Shown here: piece by piece, positions 29,269 to 38,127 of the stretch
Numbering within the stretch: position 1 is the first letter of the stretch
Layout of the letters: each line of letters starts with the position of its first letter
Origin: Ideonella aquatica
Lineage (GTDB): Bacteria > Pseudomonadota > Gammaproteobacteria > Burkholderiales > Burkholderiaceae_C
DNA length: 64,000 nt
NCBI RefSeq assembly: GCF_018069755.1
Contig: NZ_JAGQDE010000003.1
Coordinates: 186,001 to 250,000 of the forward strand
Reading direction: 5' to 3'
Notes under the pieces: model-generated
What the model was told of the DNA's origin: nothing
What the model saw: the letters and a program-made list of their open reading frames with translations, nothing else
Database searches by the model: none
Position numbers and translations under genes: made by a program

Positions 29269-30344
29269 TGGACGCGCGTGGCCGCCGTCTGCTGGTCCGG
29301 GCCGATGCCTCGACCACGCTGGGTGCCGGCCATGTGATGCGCACGCTGACGCTGGCCGAGGCCTGGCGCGACCGCGGCGGCGAGGCGCTTTTCGTCTGCC
29401 GTGAAGCGCCCGGCAACCTGGGGGAGCTGGTCCAGGCGCGGGGCCACGGCCTGCGCCTGCTGCCGCCCGAGGCGGTCGCACCCGCGCAGGATGCGCTGCA
29501 GACCTTGCAGGCCAGCGCCGACTGGCGTGGTGCGGCGCCGCTGGACTGGGCGCTGGTGGACCACTACAGCCTGGCAGCCGACTGGGAGCGCCCCTGGCGC
29601 GGGCCGGCCGCGCGGGTGGCGGCGATCGATGACCTGGCCGACCGGGCGCACGACGTGGACCTGCTGCTGGACCAGAACCTGGGTCGGCAGGCCACCGATT
29701 ACGACGCGCTGGTGCCTGCCACGGCGCGCCGCCTGATCGGGCCAACCCATGCGCTGCTGCGGCCCGAGTTCGCAGAGCGGCGGACAGCCAGCCTGGCGCG
29801 CAGGGCGAACGGCGAGCTGCGCCACCTGGTGATCAGCATGGGCGGCTCCGACCCGGGCGGGGCCACCGCACGCTGCCTGGCCGCACTGGCGCCGGCACCG
29901 GCGTTGCCGCTGGCGCGCGTCACCGTGGTGCTGGGACCGCAGGCCCAGACCCTGGCGCAGGTGCGCCGGGCACTGGCCGCGTTGCCGCTGCCCACCGAGC
30001 TGCGCCTGAACGAACCCGACATGGCCAGCCTGCTGGCCAGCGCCGACCTGGCGCTGGGCGCAGCCGGCGGCAGCGCCTGGGAGCGCTGCTGCCTGGGTCT
30101 GCCCACGCTGCTGCTGGTGCTGGCCGACAACCAGGTGCCGGGCGCCCGGGCCCTGGCGGCCCAGGGCGCGGCACTGTCGCTGGGCGGGCCTGAAGAGCTG
30201 CCGCAGACGCTGGTGCCGGCGCTGCAGGCGCTGTCCGAGCCGGCGCGCCTGCAGCCCCTGTCGCGGGCGGCGGCGGCGCTGTGCGATGGCCTGGGGGCCG
30301 CGCGCGTGGTGGAGGCCCTGCTGGACGAGGGGCCTGGGCGATGA
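29268..30344 (+). CDS. pseG: UDP-2,4-diacetamido-2,4,6-trideoxy-beta-L-altropyranose hydrolase
   Basis: 358 residues. RLLVRADASTTLGAGHVMRT contains the conserved histidine (H22) near the active site; VAAIDDLADRAHDVDLLLDQN, LRHLVISMGGSDPGG and LGAAGGSAWERCCLGLP match the PseG/SpsG GT-B-like hydrolases. It removes UDP from the diacetamido sugar so that PseI can use it. It is coupled by overlaps to pseC upstream and pseH downstream. Confidence 0.92.
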   Translation: MDARGRRLLVRADASTTLGAGHVMRTLTLAEAWRDRGGEALFVCREAPGNLGELVQARGHGLRLLPPEAVAPAQDALQTLQASADWRGAAPLDWALVDHYSLAADWERPWRGPAARVAAIDDLADRAHDVDLLLDQNLGRQATDYDALVPATARRLIGPTHALLRPEFAERRTASLARRANGELRHLVISMGGSDPGGATARCLAALAPAPALPLARVTVVLGPQAQTLAQVRRALAALPLPTELRLNEPDMASLLASADLALGAAGGSAWERCCLGLPTLLLVLADNQVPGARALAAQGAALSLGGPEELPQTLVPALQALSEPARLQPLSRAAAALCDGLGAARVVEALLDEGPGR

Positions 30345-30856
30345 GCACTGACCGCTTGCGGCCGCTGCGGGCCGAGGACCTGCCGCTGGTGCGCGCCTGG
30401 CGCAACCACCCCGCGGTGCGCCAGCACATGTTCACCACCCACGAGATCACGGCCGAGGAGCACGCCCAGTGGTTCCAGCGTCAGCAGGCCGATGCCACCC
30501 GGCGCCTGTACCTGTTTGAGCGCGACGGCCGGCCGCAGGGCTTCATGCACCTCAGTGGCGTGCAGCTCGGCGGCGTGTGCGAGTGGGGCTTCTATGCGGC
30601 GCCCGACGCGCCGCGCGGCACCGGCCGGGCCATGGGGGCGGCCACGCTGGCCGAGCTGTTCACGGTGGAGCAGGTGCACAAGATCTGCGGCCAGGTGCTG
30701 CAGGGCAATGCCGCGTCGATGCGCTTTCATGAGACGCTGGGCTTCCGGCCCGAGGGCGTCTTGCACCAGCAGCACTGCAGCACCGATGGCCGGCACCTGG
30801 ACGTTCACTGCTACGGCCTGCTGGCGGCCGACTGGCGCGCCAGCCAGACCGGCTGA
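30341..30856 (+). CDS. pseH: PseH-type UDP-4-amino-sugar N-acetyltransferase
   Basis: 171 residues, GNAT fold. LRPLRAEDLPLVRAWRNHPAVRQ, HEITAEEHAQWF and EWGFYAAPDAPRGTGRAMG fit PseH, followed by AASMRFHETLGFRPEGVL. PseH acetylates the 4-amino group made by PseC. The start at 30341 overlaps the pseG stop. The stop abuts the stop of the convergent rfbD with no spacer (TGATCA). Confidence 0.88.
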   Translation: MSTDRLRPLRAEDLPLVRAWRNHPAVRQHMFTTHEITAEEHAQWFQRQQADATRRLYLFERDGRPQGFMHLSGVQLGGVCEWGFYAAPDAPRGTGRAMGAATLAELFTVEQVHKICGQVLQGNAASMRFHETLGFRPEGVLHQQHCSTDGRHLDVHCYGLLAADWRASQTG

Positions 30857-31747
30857 TCAGGGCAGCTCGGCCAGCATCCGCTCCACCCCGGTCTGCCAAT
30901 GCGGCAGCACCAGGCCGAAGGCCGCTTGCAGCCGGCGCGTGTCCAGCCGCGAGTTCAGTGGCCGCTGCGCCGGCGTGGGGTACTGGCTGGTGGGGATGGG
31001 GCGGATCGCCTCGGGCGCCACCTTGATCGGCCGGCCCTGGGCGCGGGCCCACTCGATCACATGGCGCGCGTAGCCATGCCAGCTGACCTCGCCGCCGGCC
31101 ACGCAGTGGTACAGACCGGCCAGCTCGGGGCGCTGCTGCAGTGTGCGCAGTGCCTGCGCGCTGACATCGGCCAGCAGCTCGGCGCCGGTGGGGGCGCCGA
31201 TCTGGTCGTCGATCACGTTCAGCGCCTCGCGCTCGGCCGCCAGGCGCAGCATGGTCTTGGCGAAGTTGCCCCCGCGTGCCGCATAGACCCAGCTGGTGCG
31301 CAGGATCAGGTGGCGGCAGCCGCTGGCCTGGATCTGCTGTTCGCCGCCCAGCTTGCTGCGGCCGTAGACGCTCAAGGGGGCGGTGGCGGCGTCCTCATCG
31401 CGCGGCGCGTGGCCGCTGCCGTCAAAGACGTAGTCGGTGCTGTAGTGCAGCAGCGTGGCGCCCAGCGCGGCGGCTTCACGGGCCAGCACGCCGGGGGCGT
31501 CGGCGTTGATCGCCTGGGCCAGCGCGGGCTCGCTCTCGGCCTTGTCCACTGCGGTGTGGGCGGCGGCATTGACGATGACATCAGGCCGCACCGCACGCAC
31601 CGTGGCGGCCAGCGCCTCGGGCTGGCCGAGGTCGGCGTGCAGCTCACGGCTGTGGCGGTCCAGGCCAATGACTTCGCCCAGCGGCGCCAGTGCGCGCTGC
31701 AGCTCCCAGCCGACCTGGCCGCCTTGTCCGAGCAGCAGGATCTTCAT
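30857..31747 (-). CDS. rfbD: dTDP-4-dehydrorhamnose reductase
   Basis: 296 residues. [20 protein letters not shown] is the cofactor motif, [19 protein letters not shown] and [11 protein letters not shown] are diagnostic, and [11 protein letters not shown] supplies the catalytic Tyr and Lys. It reduces dTDP-4-keto-L-rhamnose to dTDP-L-rhamnose. It overlaps the upstream rfbB by 4 bases. The C-terminal [12 protein letters not shown] and [17 protein letters not shown] complete the typical reductase end. Confidence 0.94.
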   Translation of the reverse strand: MKILLLGQGGQVGWELQRALAPLGEVIGLDRHSRELHADLGQPEALAATVRAVRPDVIVNAAAHTAVDKAESEPALAQAINADAPGVLAREAAALGATLLHYSTDYVFDGSGHAPRDEDAATAPLSVYGRSKLGGEQQIQASGCRHLILRTSWVYAARGGNFAKTMLRLAAEREALNVIDDQIGAPTGAELLADVSAQALRTLQQRPELAGLYHCVAGGEVSWHGYARHVIEWARAQGRPIKVAPEAIRPIPTSQYPTPAQRPLNSRLDTRRLQAAFGLVLPHWQTGVERMLAELP

Positions 31748-32802
31748 CGCGCGCTGTAGTTGGTGCCGATCCAGTCCTTGTAGGCACCGCTCTGCACATC
31801 GGCCACCCAGGCCGCGTTGTCCAGGTACCACTGCACCGTCTTGCGGATGCCGGTGGCAAAGGTCTCGGCCGGGCGCCAGCCCAGCTCGCGCTCGATCTTG
31901 CGCGCGTCGATCGCGTAGCGGCGGTCGTGGCCGGGGCGGTCGGTGACGTAGGTGATCAGCCGGGCGTAGGGGCCGGCGGGGTCAGGGCGCAGCTCGTCGA
32001 GCAGCGCGCACACCGTCTTGACGATGTCGATGTTGGCCATCTCGTTCCAGCCGCCGATGTTGTAGGTCTCGCCCACGCGGCCGCCGGCCAGCACCGCGCG
32101 GATGCCGCTGCAGTGGTCCTTCACGTACAGCCAGTCGCGGATCTGCTGGCCGTCGCCATACACCGGCAGCGGCTTGCCGGCCAGGGCGTTGACGATCATC
32201 AGCGGGATCAGCTTCTCGGGGAAGTGCAGCGGCCCGTAGTTGTTCGAGCAGTTGGTGGTCAGCACCGGCAGGCCGTAGGTGTGGTGCCAGGCGCGCACCA
32301 GGTGGTCGCTGGCGGCCTTGCTGGCGCTGTAGGGGCTGTTGGGCTCGTAGGCGTTCGTCTCGGCAAAGGGCGGGTCGGTGGGCTTGAGCGAGCCGTAGAC
32401 CTCGTCGGTGCTGACGTGGTGGAAGCGGAAGGCGGCCTTGTCGGCACCGTCCAGCGTGTTCCAGAAGCCGCGCGCGGCCTCGAGCAGCGTGAAGGTGCCT
32501 TCGACATTGGTCTTCATGAAGGCGCCCGGGCCATGGATGCTGCGGTCCACATGGCTCTCGGCGGCGAAGTGGACGATGGCGCGCGGGCGGTGGGTGGCCA
32601 GCAACTGATCGACCAGCGCGCGCTCGCCGATGTCGCCATGCACGAAGACATGCCGCGCATCGCCGTCCAGCGAGGCCAGGTTGGCGCGGTTGCCGGCGTA
32701 GGTGAGGGCGTCGAGGTTGATGACGGGCTCGTCGCTCTGCGCGAGCCAGTCGAGGACGAAATTGCTGCCGATGAAGCCGGCGCCGCCAGTGACAAGAATC
32801 AT
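31744..32802 (-). CDS. rfbB: dTDP-glucose 4,6-dehydratase
   Basis: 352 residues. [20 protein letters not shown] is the NAD-binding motif; [29 protein letters not shown] and [20 protein letters not shown] are hallmarks including the catalytic Asp-Glu and Tyr-x3-Lys. It converts dTDP-glucose to dTDP-4-keto-6-deoxyglucose. Gene order on the - strand is rfbA, rfbB, rfbD; the usual rfbC is missing from the group. Confidence 0.95.
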   Translation of the reverse strand: MILVTGGAGFIGSNFVLDWLAQSDEPVINLDALTYAGNRANLASLDGDARHVFVHGDIGERALVDQLLATHRPRAIVHFAAESHVDRSIHGPGAFMKTNVEGTFTLLEAARGFWNTLDGADKAAFRFHHVSTDEVYGSLKPTDPPFAETNAYEPNSPYSASKAASDHLVRAWHHTYGLPVLTTNCSNNYGPLHFPEKLIPLMIVNALAGKPLPVYGDGQQIRDWLYVKDHCSGIRAVLAGGRVGETYNIGGWNEMANIDIVKTVCALLDELRPDPAGPYARLITYVTDRPGHDRRYAIDARKIERELGWRPAETFATGIRKTVQWYLDNAAWVADVQSGAYKDWIGTNYSAR

Positions 32803-32817
32803 GAGCGTTTCAAGGAA

Positions 32818-33705
32818 TCAATACACGCGTTCGCGCAGGATCTGCTGCAGGTACTGGCCGTAGCCACTCTTGGCCAGCGGGGCGGCCAGGGCTTCCAACT
32901 GGGCGTCACTGATCCAGCCCTGGCGCCAGCAGATTTCCTCGGGGCAGCAGACCTTCAGGCCCTGGCGCTTTTCCAGCGTCTGCACAAAGGCGCTGGCCTC
33001 CAGCAGGCTGTCGTGGGTGCCGGTGTCCAGCCAGGCGTCGCCGCGGCCGAAGCGCTGCACATCCAGCTCGCCGGCCTCCAGGTACAGGCGGTTGAGGTCG
33101 GTGATCTCCAGTTCACCCCGCGGGCTGGGCCGCAGCGACTTGGCGCGCGCCACCACCTGGCGGTCGTAGAAATACAGCCCGGTGACGGCGAAGCGGCTGC
33201 GCGGCTGCTTCGGTTTTTCCTCCAGGCTGACGGCCCGGCCCTCGCGATCGAACTCGACCACGCCGTAGCGCTCGGGGTCGGTCACCGGATAGGCGAACAC
33301 GGTGGCACCCTCTTCGCGCGCCGAGGCCAGCTCCATGCGGCGACCCAGGTCATGGCCGAAGAAGATGTTGTCGCCCAGCACCAGCGCGCTGGGTGAGTCG
33401 CCCAGGAAGGACTCGCCGATCAGGAAGGCCTGGGCCAGGCCGTCCGGGCTGGGCTGCACGGCGTACTGCAGCGACAGGCCCCACTGGCTGCCGTCGCCCA
33501 GCAACTGCTGGAAGCGCGGCGTGTCCTGCGGCGTGCTGATCAGCAGGATCTCGCGGATGCCGGCCAGCAGCAGCGCGCTGAGCGGGTAATAGACCATCGG
33601 CTTGTCGTACACCGGGATCAGCTGCTTGCTGATCGCCAGCGTGGCCGGGTGCAGGCGGGTGCCGGAGCCGCCGGCCAGGATGATGCCCTTGCGGGGGGAA
33701 GACAC
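32818..33705 (-). CDS. rfbA: Glucose-1-phosphate thymidylyltransferase
   Basis: 295 residues. [19 protein letters not shown] is the nucleotide-binding signature; [47 protein letters not shown] and [18 protein letters not shown] are typical. It makes dTDP-glucose. The start is GTG (33705), with GGGAG just upstream on the - strand. The gene leads the rfb group and is divergent from the DEAD-box helicase gene across about 100 bases. Confidence 0.95.
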   Translation of the reverse strand: MSSPRKGIILAGGSGTRLHPATLAISKQLIPVYDKPMVYYPLSALLLAGIREILLISTPQDTPRFQQLLGDGSQWGLSLQYAVQPSPDGLAQAFLIGESFLGDSPSALVLGDNIFFGHDLGRRMELASAREEGATVFAYPVTDPERYGVVEFDREGRAVSLEEKPKQPRSRFAVTGLYFYDRQVVARAKSLRPSPRGELEITDLNRLYLEAGELDVQRFGRGDAWLDTGTHDSLLEASAFVQTLEKRQGLKVCCPEEICWRQGWISDAQLEALAAPLAKSGYGQYLQQILRERVY

Positions 33706-33806
33706 GGTGATGACTCCCGTCGGATGCGTTGGAAAAAGGCGCCCGCAGGGGGCAGCCCGTCAGTGTAAACAGGCAAAAGCCGGCCAAGCGGCGATAATTG
33801 GGGGAC

Positions 33807-35282
33807 ATGAACCCCGAATCTCAGGCCAGCGTGGCCAGCCCAGCGCCGGAGGCCGAATCCGCGCCCCCCGCCCGTTTCGACACCCTGCCGCTGGACGCCA
33901 AGTTGTTGCGCGCCGTCGACGACCAGGGCTACGCGACGATGACGCCGATCCAGGCCAAGGCCATCCCCATCGTCCTGGCCGGCCGCGACGTGATGGGCGC
34001 CGCCCAGACCGGCACCGGCAAGACCGCGGCCTTCTCGATCCCGCTGCTGCAAAAGATGATGCGGCACGAGAACAGCAGCGCCTCGCCCGCCCGCCACCCG
34101 GTGCGCGCGCTGGTGCTGGCGCCCACCCGCGAGCTGGCCGACCAGGTGGCCAACAACGTCAAGGCCTACTGCAAGCACACCGGGCTGCGCGCCGCGGTGG
34201 TCTTCGGCGGCGTGGACATGAAGCCGCAGACGGCCGAGTTGAAGCGCGGTGTCGAGATCCTGATCGCCACCCCCGGCCGGCTGCTCGACCACATCGAGGC
34301 CAAGAACTGTGTGCTCAACCAGGTCGAGTACGTGGTGCTCGACGAGGCTGACCGCATGCTGGACATCGGCTTCCTGCCCGATCTGCAGCGCATCCTCAGC
34401 TATCTTCCCAAGGGCAACCGCCAGACCCTGCTGTTCTCGGCCACCTTCAGCCCCGAGATCAAGAAGCTGGCCAACAGCTACCTGCACGACCCGGTGCTGG
34501 TCGAGGTGGCGCGGCCCAATGCCACCGCCTCCACTGTGGAGCAGCGCTTCTACAGCGTCTCGGATGACGACAAGCGCGCGGTGGTGCGCCAGCAACTGCG
34601 CCAGCGCGAGCTGAAGCAGGCCATCGTGTTCGTCAATTCCAAGCTGGGCGCGGCCCGCCTGGCCCGCTCCTTTGAGCGCGACGGCCTGCGCACCGCCGCG
34701 CTGCACGGCGACAAGAGCCAGGACGAGCGCCTGAAGTCGCTGGCGGCGTTCAAGGCCGGCGAGGTCGACCTGCTGGTGGCCACCGACGTGGCCGCCCGTG
34801 GCCTGGACATTGCCGACCTGCCGGCGGTCTTCAACTTCGACGTGCCCTTCAACGCCGAGGACTACGTGCACCGCATCGGCCGCACCGGCCGCGCCGGCGC
34901 CTCGGGCGTGGCGATCACGCTGGTCACGCGCGATGACAGCCGCCTGGTGGCCGACATCGAGAAGCTGATCAAAAAGAAAATCGACCTGGAAGCCATCGAG
35001 CTGGACGACGATCGCCCGCGCCGCCCGCCGCGCCGCCGCGATGACGACGAATCCCCGGCCGAGCGCCGCAGCGCCGAGCCGGCGCCGCGCCGCGCTGTGC
35101 CCAGCGCCTCGCGCGATCCGTTCTTCGACAAGCCCTACGAGTCCGCTGAGCGCGCCGAGCCGGCCGCTTGGGAGAAGGACAAGACCACCGCGCCGGCGCC
35201 AACCGCCGCCGCTGCCCGCGTGTCGCCGAACATCCGGCCCAAGCGCAAGGTGGCCTCGCTGCTGGGCGGCGGCAAAGCCTGA
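33807..35282 (+). CDS. DEAD-box ATP-dependent RNA helicase (RhlE-like)
   Basis: 491 residues. All core motifs are visible: Q-motif region with TPIQAKAIP, motif I AQTGTGKT, Ia PTRELA, II VLDEADRMLD, III SAT, V GLDIADLP and VI HRIGRTGRAG. The C-terminal ~110 residues are arginine/proline-rich and low in complexity, as in RhlE-type RNA-remodelling enzymes of ribosome assembly or RNA decay. The ATG at 33807 was taken; a TTG nine bases upstream is also in frame. A GATAAT box ends nine bases before the ATG, so the transcript may have almost no leader. Confidence 0.93.
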   Translation: MNPESQASVASPAPEAESAPPARFDTLPLDAKLLRAVDDQGYATMTPIQAKAIPIVLAGRDVMGAAQTGTGKTAAFSIPLLQKMMRHENSSASPARHPVRALVLAPTRELADQVANNVKAYCKHTGLRAAVVFGGVDMKPQTAELKRGVEILIATPGRLLDHIEAKNCVLNQVEYVVLDEADRMLDIGFLPDLQRILSYLPKGNRQTLLFSATFSPEIKKLANSYLHDPVLVEVARPNATASTVEQRFYSVSDDDKRAVVRQQLRQRELKQAIVFVNSKLGAARLARSFERDGLRTAALHGDKSQDERLKSLAAFKAGEVDLLVATDVAARGLDIADLPAVFNFDVPFNAEDYVHRIGRTGRAGASGVAITLVTRDDSRLVADIEKLIKKKIDLEAIELDDDRPRRPPRRRDDDESPAERRSAEPAPRRAVPSASRDPFFDKPYESAERAEPAAWEKDKTTAPAPTAAAARVSPNIRPKRKVASLLGGGKA

Positions 35283-35287
35283 TTGCC

Positions 35288-35611
35288 GTGCCGCGCACCG
35301 GCACCTGGCGCGCGCTCTTTGTCGGCGCGCTGCTGGTCATCCTGTGGCTGGCGGTGCGTCCCAATGCGGGCGCGGAAGATTGGTTTGACCAGGCCGACAA
35401 ACTGCGCCACGCGGCGGCCTTTGCCCTGCTGTGGCTGGTGGGCTGGCGTGCCGGCGCCCGAGGCTGGATGCTGGCCGCCGGCCTGCTGGTCTTCGGCGGG
35501 TTGATCGAGGGCCTGCAATCGCTGACCCCGGATCGCGAGCCCTCGTGGGGCGATGTTGTGGCCGATGCGGTGGGTGTGGCGCTGGGGGCCCTGGCCACGC
35601 GCCGCCGCTGA
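35288..35611 (+). CDS. VanZ-family small membrane protein
   Basis: 107 residues from a GTG start at 35288. Four hydrophobic segments are interrupted by DKLRHAAAFALLWLVG and end with LQSLTPDREPSWGDVVADAVGVALG, the pattern of VanZ-like proteins (an early His and a late Glu/Asp-rich segment before the last helix). The family function is mostly unknown. It follows the helicase by 5 bases and abuts the stop of the convergent methylase gene (TGATCA). Confidence 0.75.
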   Translation: MPRTGTWRALFVGALLVILWLAVRPNAGAEDWFDQADKLRHAAAFALLWLVGWRAGARGWMLAAGLLVFGGLIEGLQSLTPDREPSWGDVVADAVGVALGALATRRR

Positions 35612-36376
35612 TCAGGCCAGCCAGAGGAACACGGCCGGCAGCGTGTCGGGCAGCACCGGCGGTTGGCGCCGCCAATCGGCCACGGTGCGGGTGGCGCAGA
35701 ACCCGCCGGGCGACGTGAGTCCGCAGGCCAGCGACAGCCGCGTGGCGGGTTGCAGCGCGGCCAGCAGCGCATCGGCCAGCGCCTGGTTGCGGTAAGGCGT
35801 CTCGATCACCAACTGGGTCTGGCCCTCCTGGCGCGAGCGCTGCTCCAGTGTCTTGACGCGGCGTGCGCGCTCGCCGCTGTCTTGCGGCAGATAGCCCTCG
35901 AAGGCGAAGCGCTGGCCGTTCAGGCCGCTGGCGGCCAGCGCCAGCGTCAGCGACGAGGCCCCCGCCAGTACCTCCACCACCACACCGTGCGCATGCGCCG
36001 CAGCCACCAGCCGCGCGCCGGGGTCGGCCACGGCCGGCAGCCCGGCGTCCGACAGCAGACCCAGCGTCTGGCCGGCCAGCGCGGGCGCCAGCAGGGATGC
36101 CCAGGCCTTCGGGTCGGTGTCGTCGGCGGGGGCGCCTTTGCGCGGACGAGGCAGTTCCACCAGTTGCAAGGCCTGCAGGGGCCGCGCCAGCGGCACGACT
36201 TCGCCGACGCGCTTGAGAAAGGCGCGTGCCGCCTTGGCGTTTTCCACCACCCAGTGCTCGATGCCGGCCGCGCGGGCGATCGCGCCGTGGCTGAGCACCT
36301 CGGTGATCGGCGTGGGCGCAGCCTGCAGGTCCAGCGTGCTGGGCACCAGCACCAGGCGGCCGTCCGACCTGCTCAT
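35612..36376 (-). CDS. RsmI-like SAM-dependent methyltransferase (tetrapyrrole methylase fold)
   Basis: 254 residues. LLSDAGLPAVADPGARLVAAAHAHG and VEVLAGASSLTLALAASGLNGQRFAFEGYLP follow the RsmI arrangement, with VIETPYRN near the end. The N-terminus (LVLVPSTLDL and the ITEVLSHGAIARAAGIEHWVVE region) is more like the shorter RsmI-related proteins than RsmI itself, which is about 290 residues. It probably modifies RNA, but the target is not clear. It overlaps the maf gene by 4 bases. Confidence 0.75.
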   Translation of the reverse strand: MSRSDGRLVLVPSTLDLQAAPTPITEVLSHGAIARAAGIEHWVVENAKAARAFLKRVGEVVPLARPLQALQLVELPRPRKGAPADDTDPKAWASLLAPALAGQTLGLLSDAGLPAVADPGARLVAAAHAHGVVVEVLAGASSLTLALAASGLNGQRFAFEGYLPQDSGERARRVKTLEQRSRQEGQTQLVIETPYRNQALADALLAALQPATRLSLACGLTSPGGFCATRTVADWRRQPPVLPDTLPAVFLWLA

Positions 36377-36972
36377 CGGGCCTGGCGCACCGGATCCAGC
36401 CCGGCGGCGCGCAGCAGGGCGCTGGTGCGGATCAGCGGCAGGCCGACCAAGGCGGTGGGGTCATCGGACTCGATCGCCGACAGCAGCGCAATGCCCAAGG
36501 TTTCGCACTTGGCGCTGCCGGCGCAGTCATAGGGCTGCTCCAGCCGCAGGTAGCGCTCGATCTCGTCGTCATCCAGGGCTCGAAAACGCACCGTCACCGG
36601 CACCCGCTCGACCTGCTCGAAACCGGTGTCGGGGCGCACCACGGCCACGGCCGTCTGGAACACCACCGCGCGGCCGCTCATGCGGCGCAGCTGGGCCACA
36701 GCGCGTTCGTGGCTGCCGGGCTTGCCGATCGCCTCGCCATCCACATCGGCCACCTGGTCGGAGCCGATCACCAGCGCACCGGGGTGGCGCGCCGCCACCT
36801 CGCGCGCCTTGGCCAGCGCCAGCCGGGTGGCCAGAGCGGCGGGGGCCTCGCCGGGCAGCGGCGTTTCATCGACGCGCGGCGCATCGGCCGTGAAGGGCAG
36901 GCGCAGGCGCTCGAGCAGCTCGCGCCGGTAGCGCGAGGTCGAGCCCAGGATCAGCGGGGGCAGGGCGGTCAT
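36373..36972 (-). CDS. maf: Maf-family nucleoside triphosphate pyrophosphatase
   Basis: 199 residues, normal length. LILGSTSRYRRELLERLRLPF has the S-T-S-R substrate loop, ALVIGSDQVADVDGEAIGKPG the catalytic acidic region, and CETLGIALLSAIESDDPTALVGLPL the C-terminal family block; together these resemble the YceF subfamily, which hydrolyses non-canonical or 7-methylguanosine nucleotides. ATG 36972 is divergent from yceD across 36 bases. Confidence 0.92.
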   Translation of the reverse strand: MTALPPLILGSTSRYRRELLERLRLPFTADAPRVDETPLPGEAPAALATRLALAKAREVAARHPGALVIGSDQVADVDGEAIGKPGSHERAVAQLRRMSGRAVVFQTAVAVVRPDTGFEQVERVPVTVRFRALDDDEIERYLRLEQPYDCAGSAKCETLGIALLSAIESDDPTALVGLPLIRTSALLRAAGLDPVRQAR

Positions 36973-36996
36973 GGCGGAATTCTCCCATCGGCCTCG

Positions 36997-37002
36997 TACA
37001 CT
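36997..37002 (+). promoter_or_regulatory. Candidate -10 element directly upstream of yceD
   Basis: TACACT ends six bases before the yceD ATG at 37009, which would put the transcription start at or next to the A of the start codon. No good -35 is visible. If real, yceD is transcribed with little or no leader. The whole maf-yceD gap is 36 bases. Confidence 0.4.
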
Positions 37003-37008
37003 GAGCGC

Positions 37009-37575
37009 ATGAAACCGAAGTCGAGGCCGCACGATCCCCTGAAGCTGGACATGGCCGCCTTTGCCGCCGAGCACGGCGAGCTGGCCGGCGACTGGCCGCT
37101 GGCCTCGCTGCCGCGGCTGGCCGAGTCGGCGGTGCCCGAGGCCTCGGCCGGCGCACTGGTGCACTGGCAGGCCCGCGGCGAGCTGCGCCCGCTGCCCGGC
37201 GGCACCGCCGAGGTCTGGCTGCAGCTCAAGGCTGATGTGCGCCTGGCGCTGTGCTGCCAGCGCTGCCTGGCGCCGGTGGACGAGACCGTGGCGCTGGACC
37301 GCGCACTGCGCTTTGTCGCCGACGAGCAGCAGGCAGCGGCGCTGGACGCCGAGCTGGAAGACGACGTGCTGTCGCTGGAGCGCGCGCTGGACCTGCGCGA
37401 GCTGGTGGAGGACGAACTGCTGCTGGCGTTGCCACTGGTGCCCCGTCATGCCGAATGCCCACAGCCGCTGCCCTTGCCGCCTGCCCATGACGACGAGCCC
37501 GAGGACGAGCGCCCCAACCCGTTCGCCGTGCTGGCGGCCCTGAAAGGGCAGGGTGGGCGCGGCGCTGGCGAGTGA
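37009..37575 (+). CDS. yceD: YceD/DUF177-family protein
   Basis: 188 residues. The centre has the CCQRCLAPV cysteine pair and a later HAECPQ cysteine, the C-x2-C...C layout of DUF177, flanked by LVHWQARGELRPLP and LVEDELLLALPLVP. YceD is linked in many bacteria to rRNA or ribosomal-protein gene expression and sits just before rpmF, as here. The C-terminal PNPFAVLAALKG is also typical. Confidence 0.9.
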   Translation: MKPKSRPHDPLKLDMAAFAAEHGELAGDWPLASLPRLAESAVPEASAGALVHWQARGELRPLPGGTAEVWLQLKADVRLALCCQRCLAPVDETVALDRALRFVADEQQAAALDAELEDDVLSLERALDLRELVEDELLLALPLVPRHAECPQPLPLPPAHDDEPEDERPNPFAVLAALKGQGGRGAGE

Positions 37576-37585
37576 ACGCCCTGCG

Positions 37586-37594
37586 TGCTATACT
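37586..37594 (+). promoter_or_regulatory. Extended -10 promoter for rpmF
   Basis: TGCTATACT is an extended -10 (TG-N-TATACT) overlapping the intergenic start after yceD, about 180 bases before the rpmF ATG. The -35 at 17-base spacing (TGGCGA, 37566-37571) is poor, which fits an extended -10 promoter. The leader contains a short CCGGG/CCCGG hairpin with a GCAA loop at 37683-37696. Confidence 0.6.
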
Positions 37595-37776
37595 TTCGGG
37601 CTTTCCCGACTCAGGGGTGTCGCTGCTGCGGCGTCTCGCGGGCCCGGAAGACCACCCTTTTTCCAACATTCACGGCGGCCGGCCGGGGCAACCCGGTGTC
37701 TTGAGCCGCACGCGCGGGTCCTGCCAGTGCGTCGCATCGCGGCGCCGGTGGTTCCAGGCGCCCCCAGGAGATTTCC

Positions 37777-37959
37777 ATGGCCGTCCAGCAGAACAAGAAG
37801 TCGCCCTCCAAGCGCGGCATGCACCGCTCGCACAACGCGCTGACCAACCCGGGCACCGCGATCGAGCCGACCACCGGTGAAGTGCACCTGCGCCATCACA
37901 TCAGCCCGACCGGCTTCTACCGCGGTCGCAAGGTCCTGAAGGGCAAGGCCGAGGCCTGA
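37777..37959 (+). CDS. rpmF: Ribosomal protein bL32
   Basis: 60 residues, normal size. The N-terminus ([21 protein letters not shown]) and the later [20 protein letters not shown] match bL32 of proteobacteria without the zinc cysteines. It forms part of the large ribosomal subunit near the peptidyl-transferase exit region. It heads the rpmF-plsX-fab gene string. A hairpin at 37979-37995 follows the stop. Confidence 0.97.
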   Translation: MAVQQNKKSPSKRGMHRSHNALTNPGTAIEPTTGEVHLRHHISPTGFYRGRKVLKGKAEA

Positions 37960-37978
37960 TCCTGAGTATGCTGCCGGG

Positions 37979-37995
37979 TCGGCATCCCATGCCGA
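37979..37995 (+). repeat. Short hairpin between rpmF and plsX
   Basis: TCGGCAT and ATGCCGA form perfect 7-base arms around CCC. It lies 20 bases after the rpmF stop, with no U-tract. It could protect the rpmF mRNA end or reduce read-through into plsX, which would suit a need for more bL32 than PlsX. Confidence 0.4.
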
Positions 37996-38127
37996 GCCTT
38001 GCTGCCCTGAACCCGGGCCGGCTGGCGCGTTCGATGCCCCGGTCCTGCCCTCATCGCCTGCTGAACCTCGCCTGTGCCGCCACGGCCCAGGCGCGTTCGT
38101 GCGTGCATTGACGGCTTTGCGCTGCCC

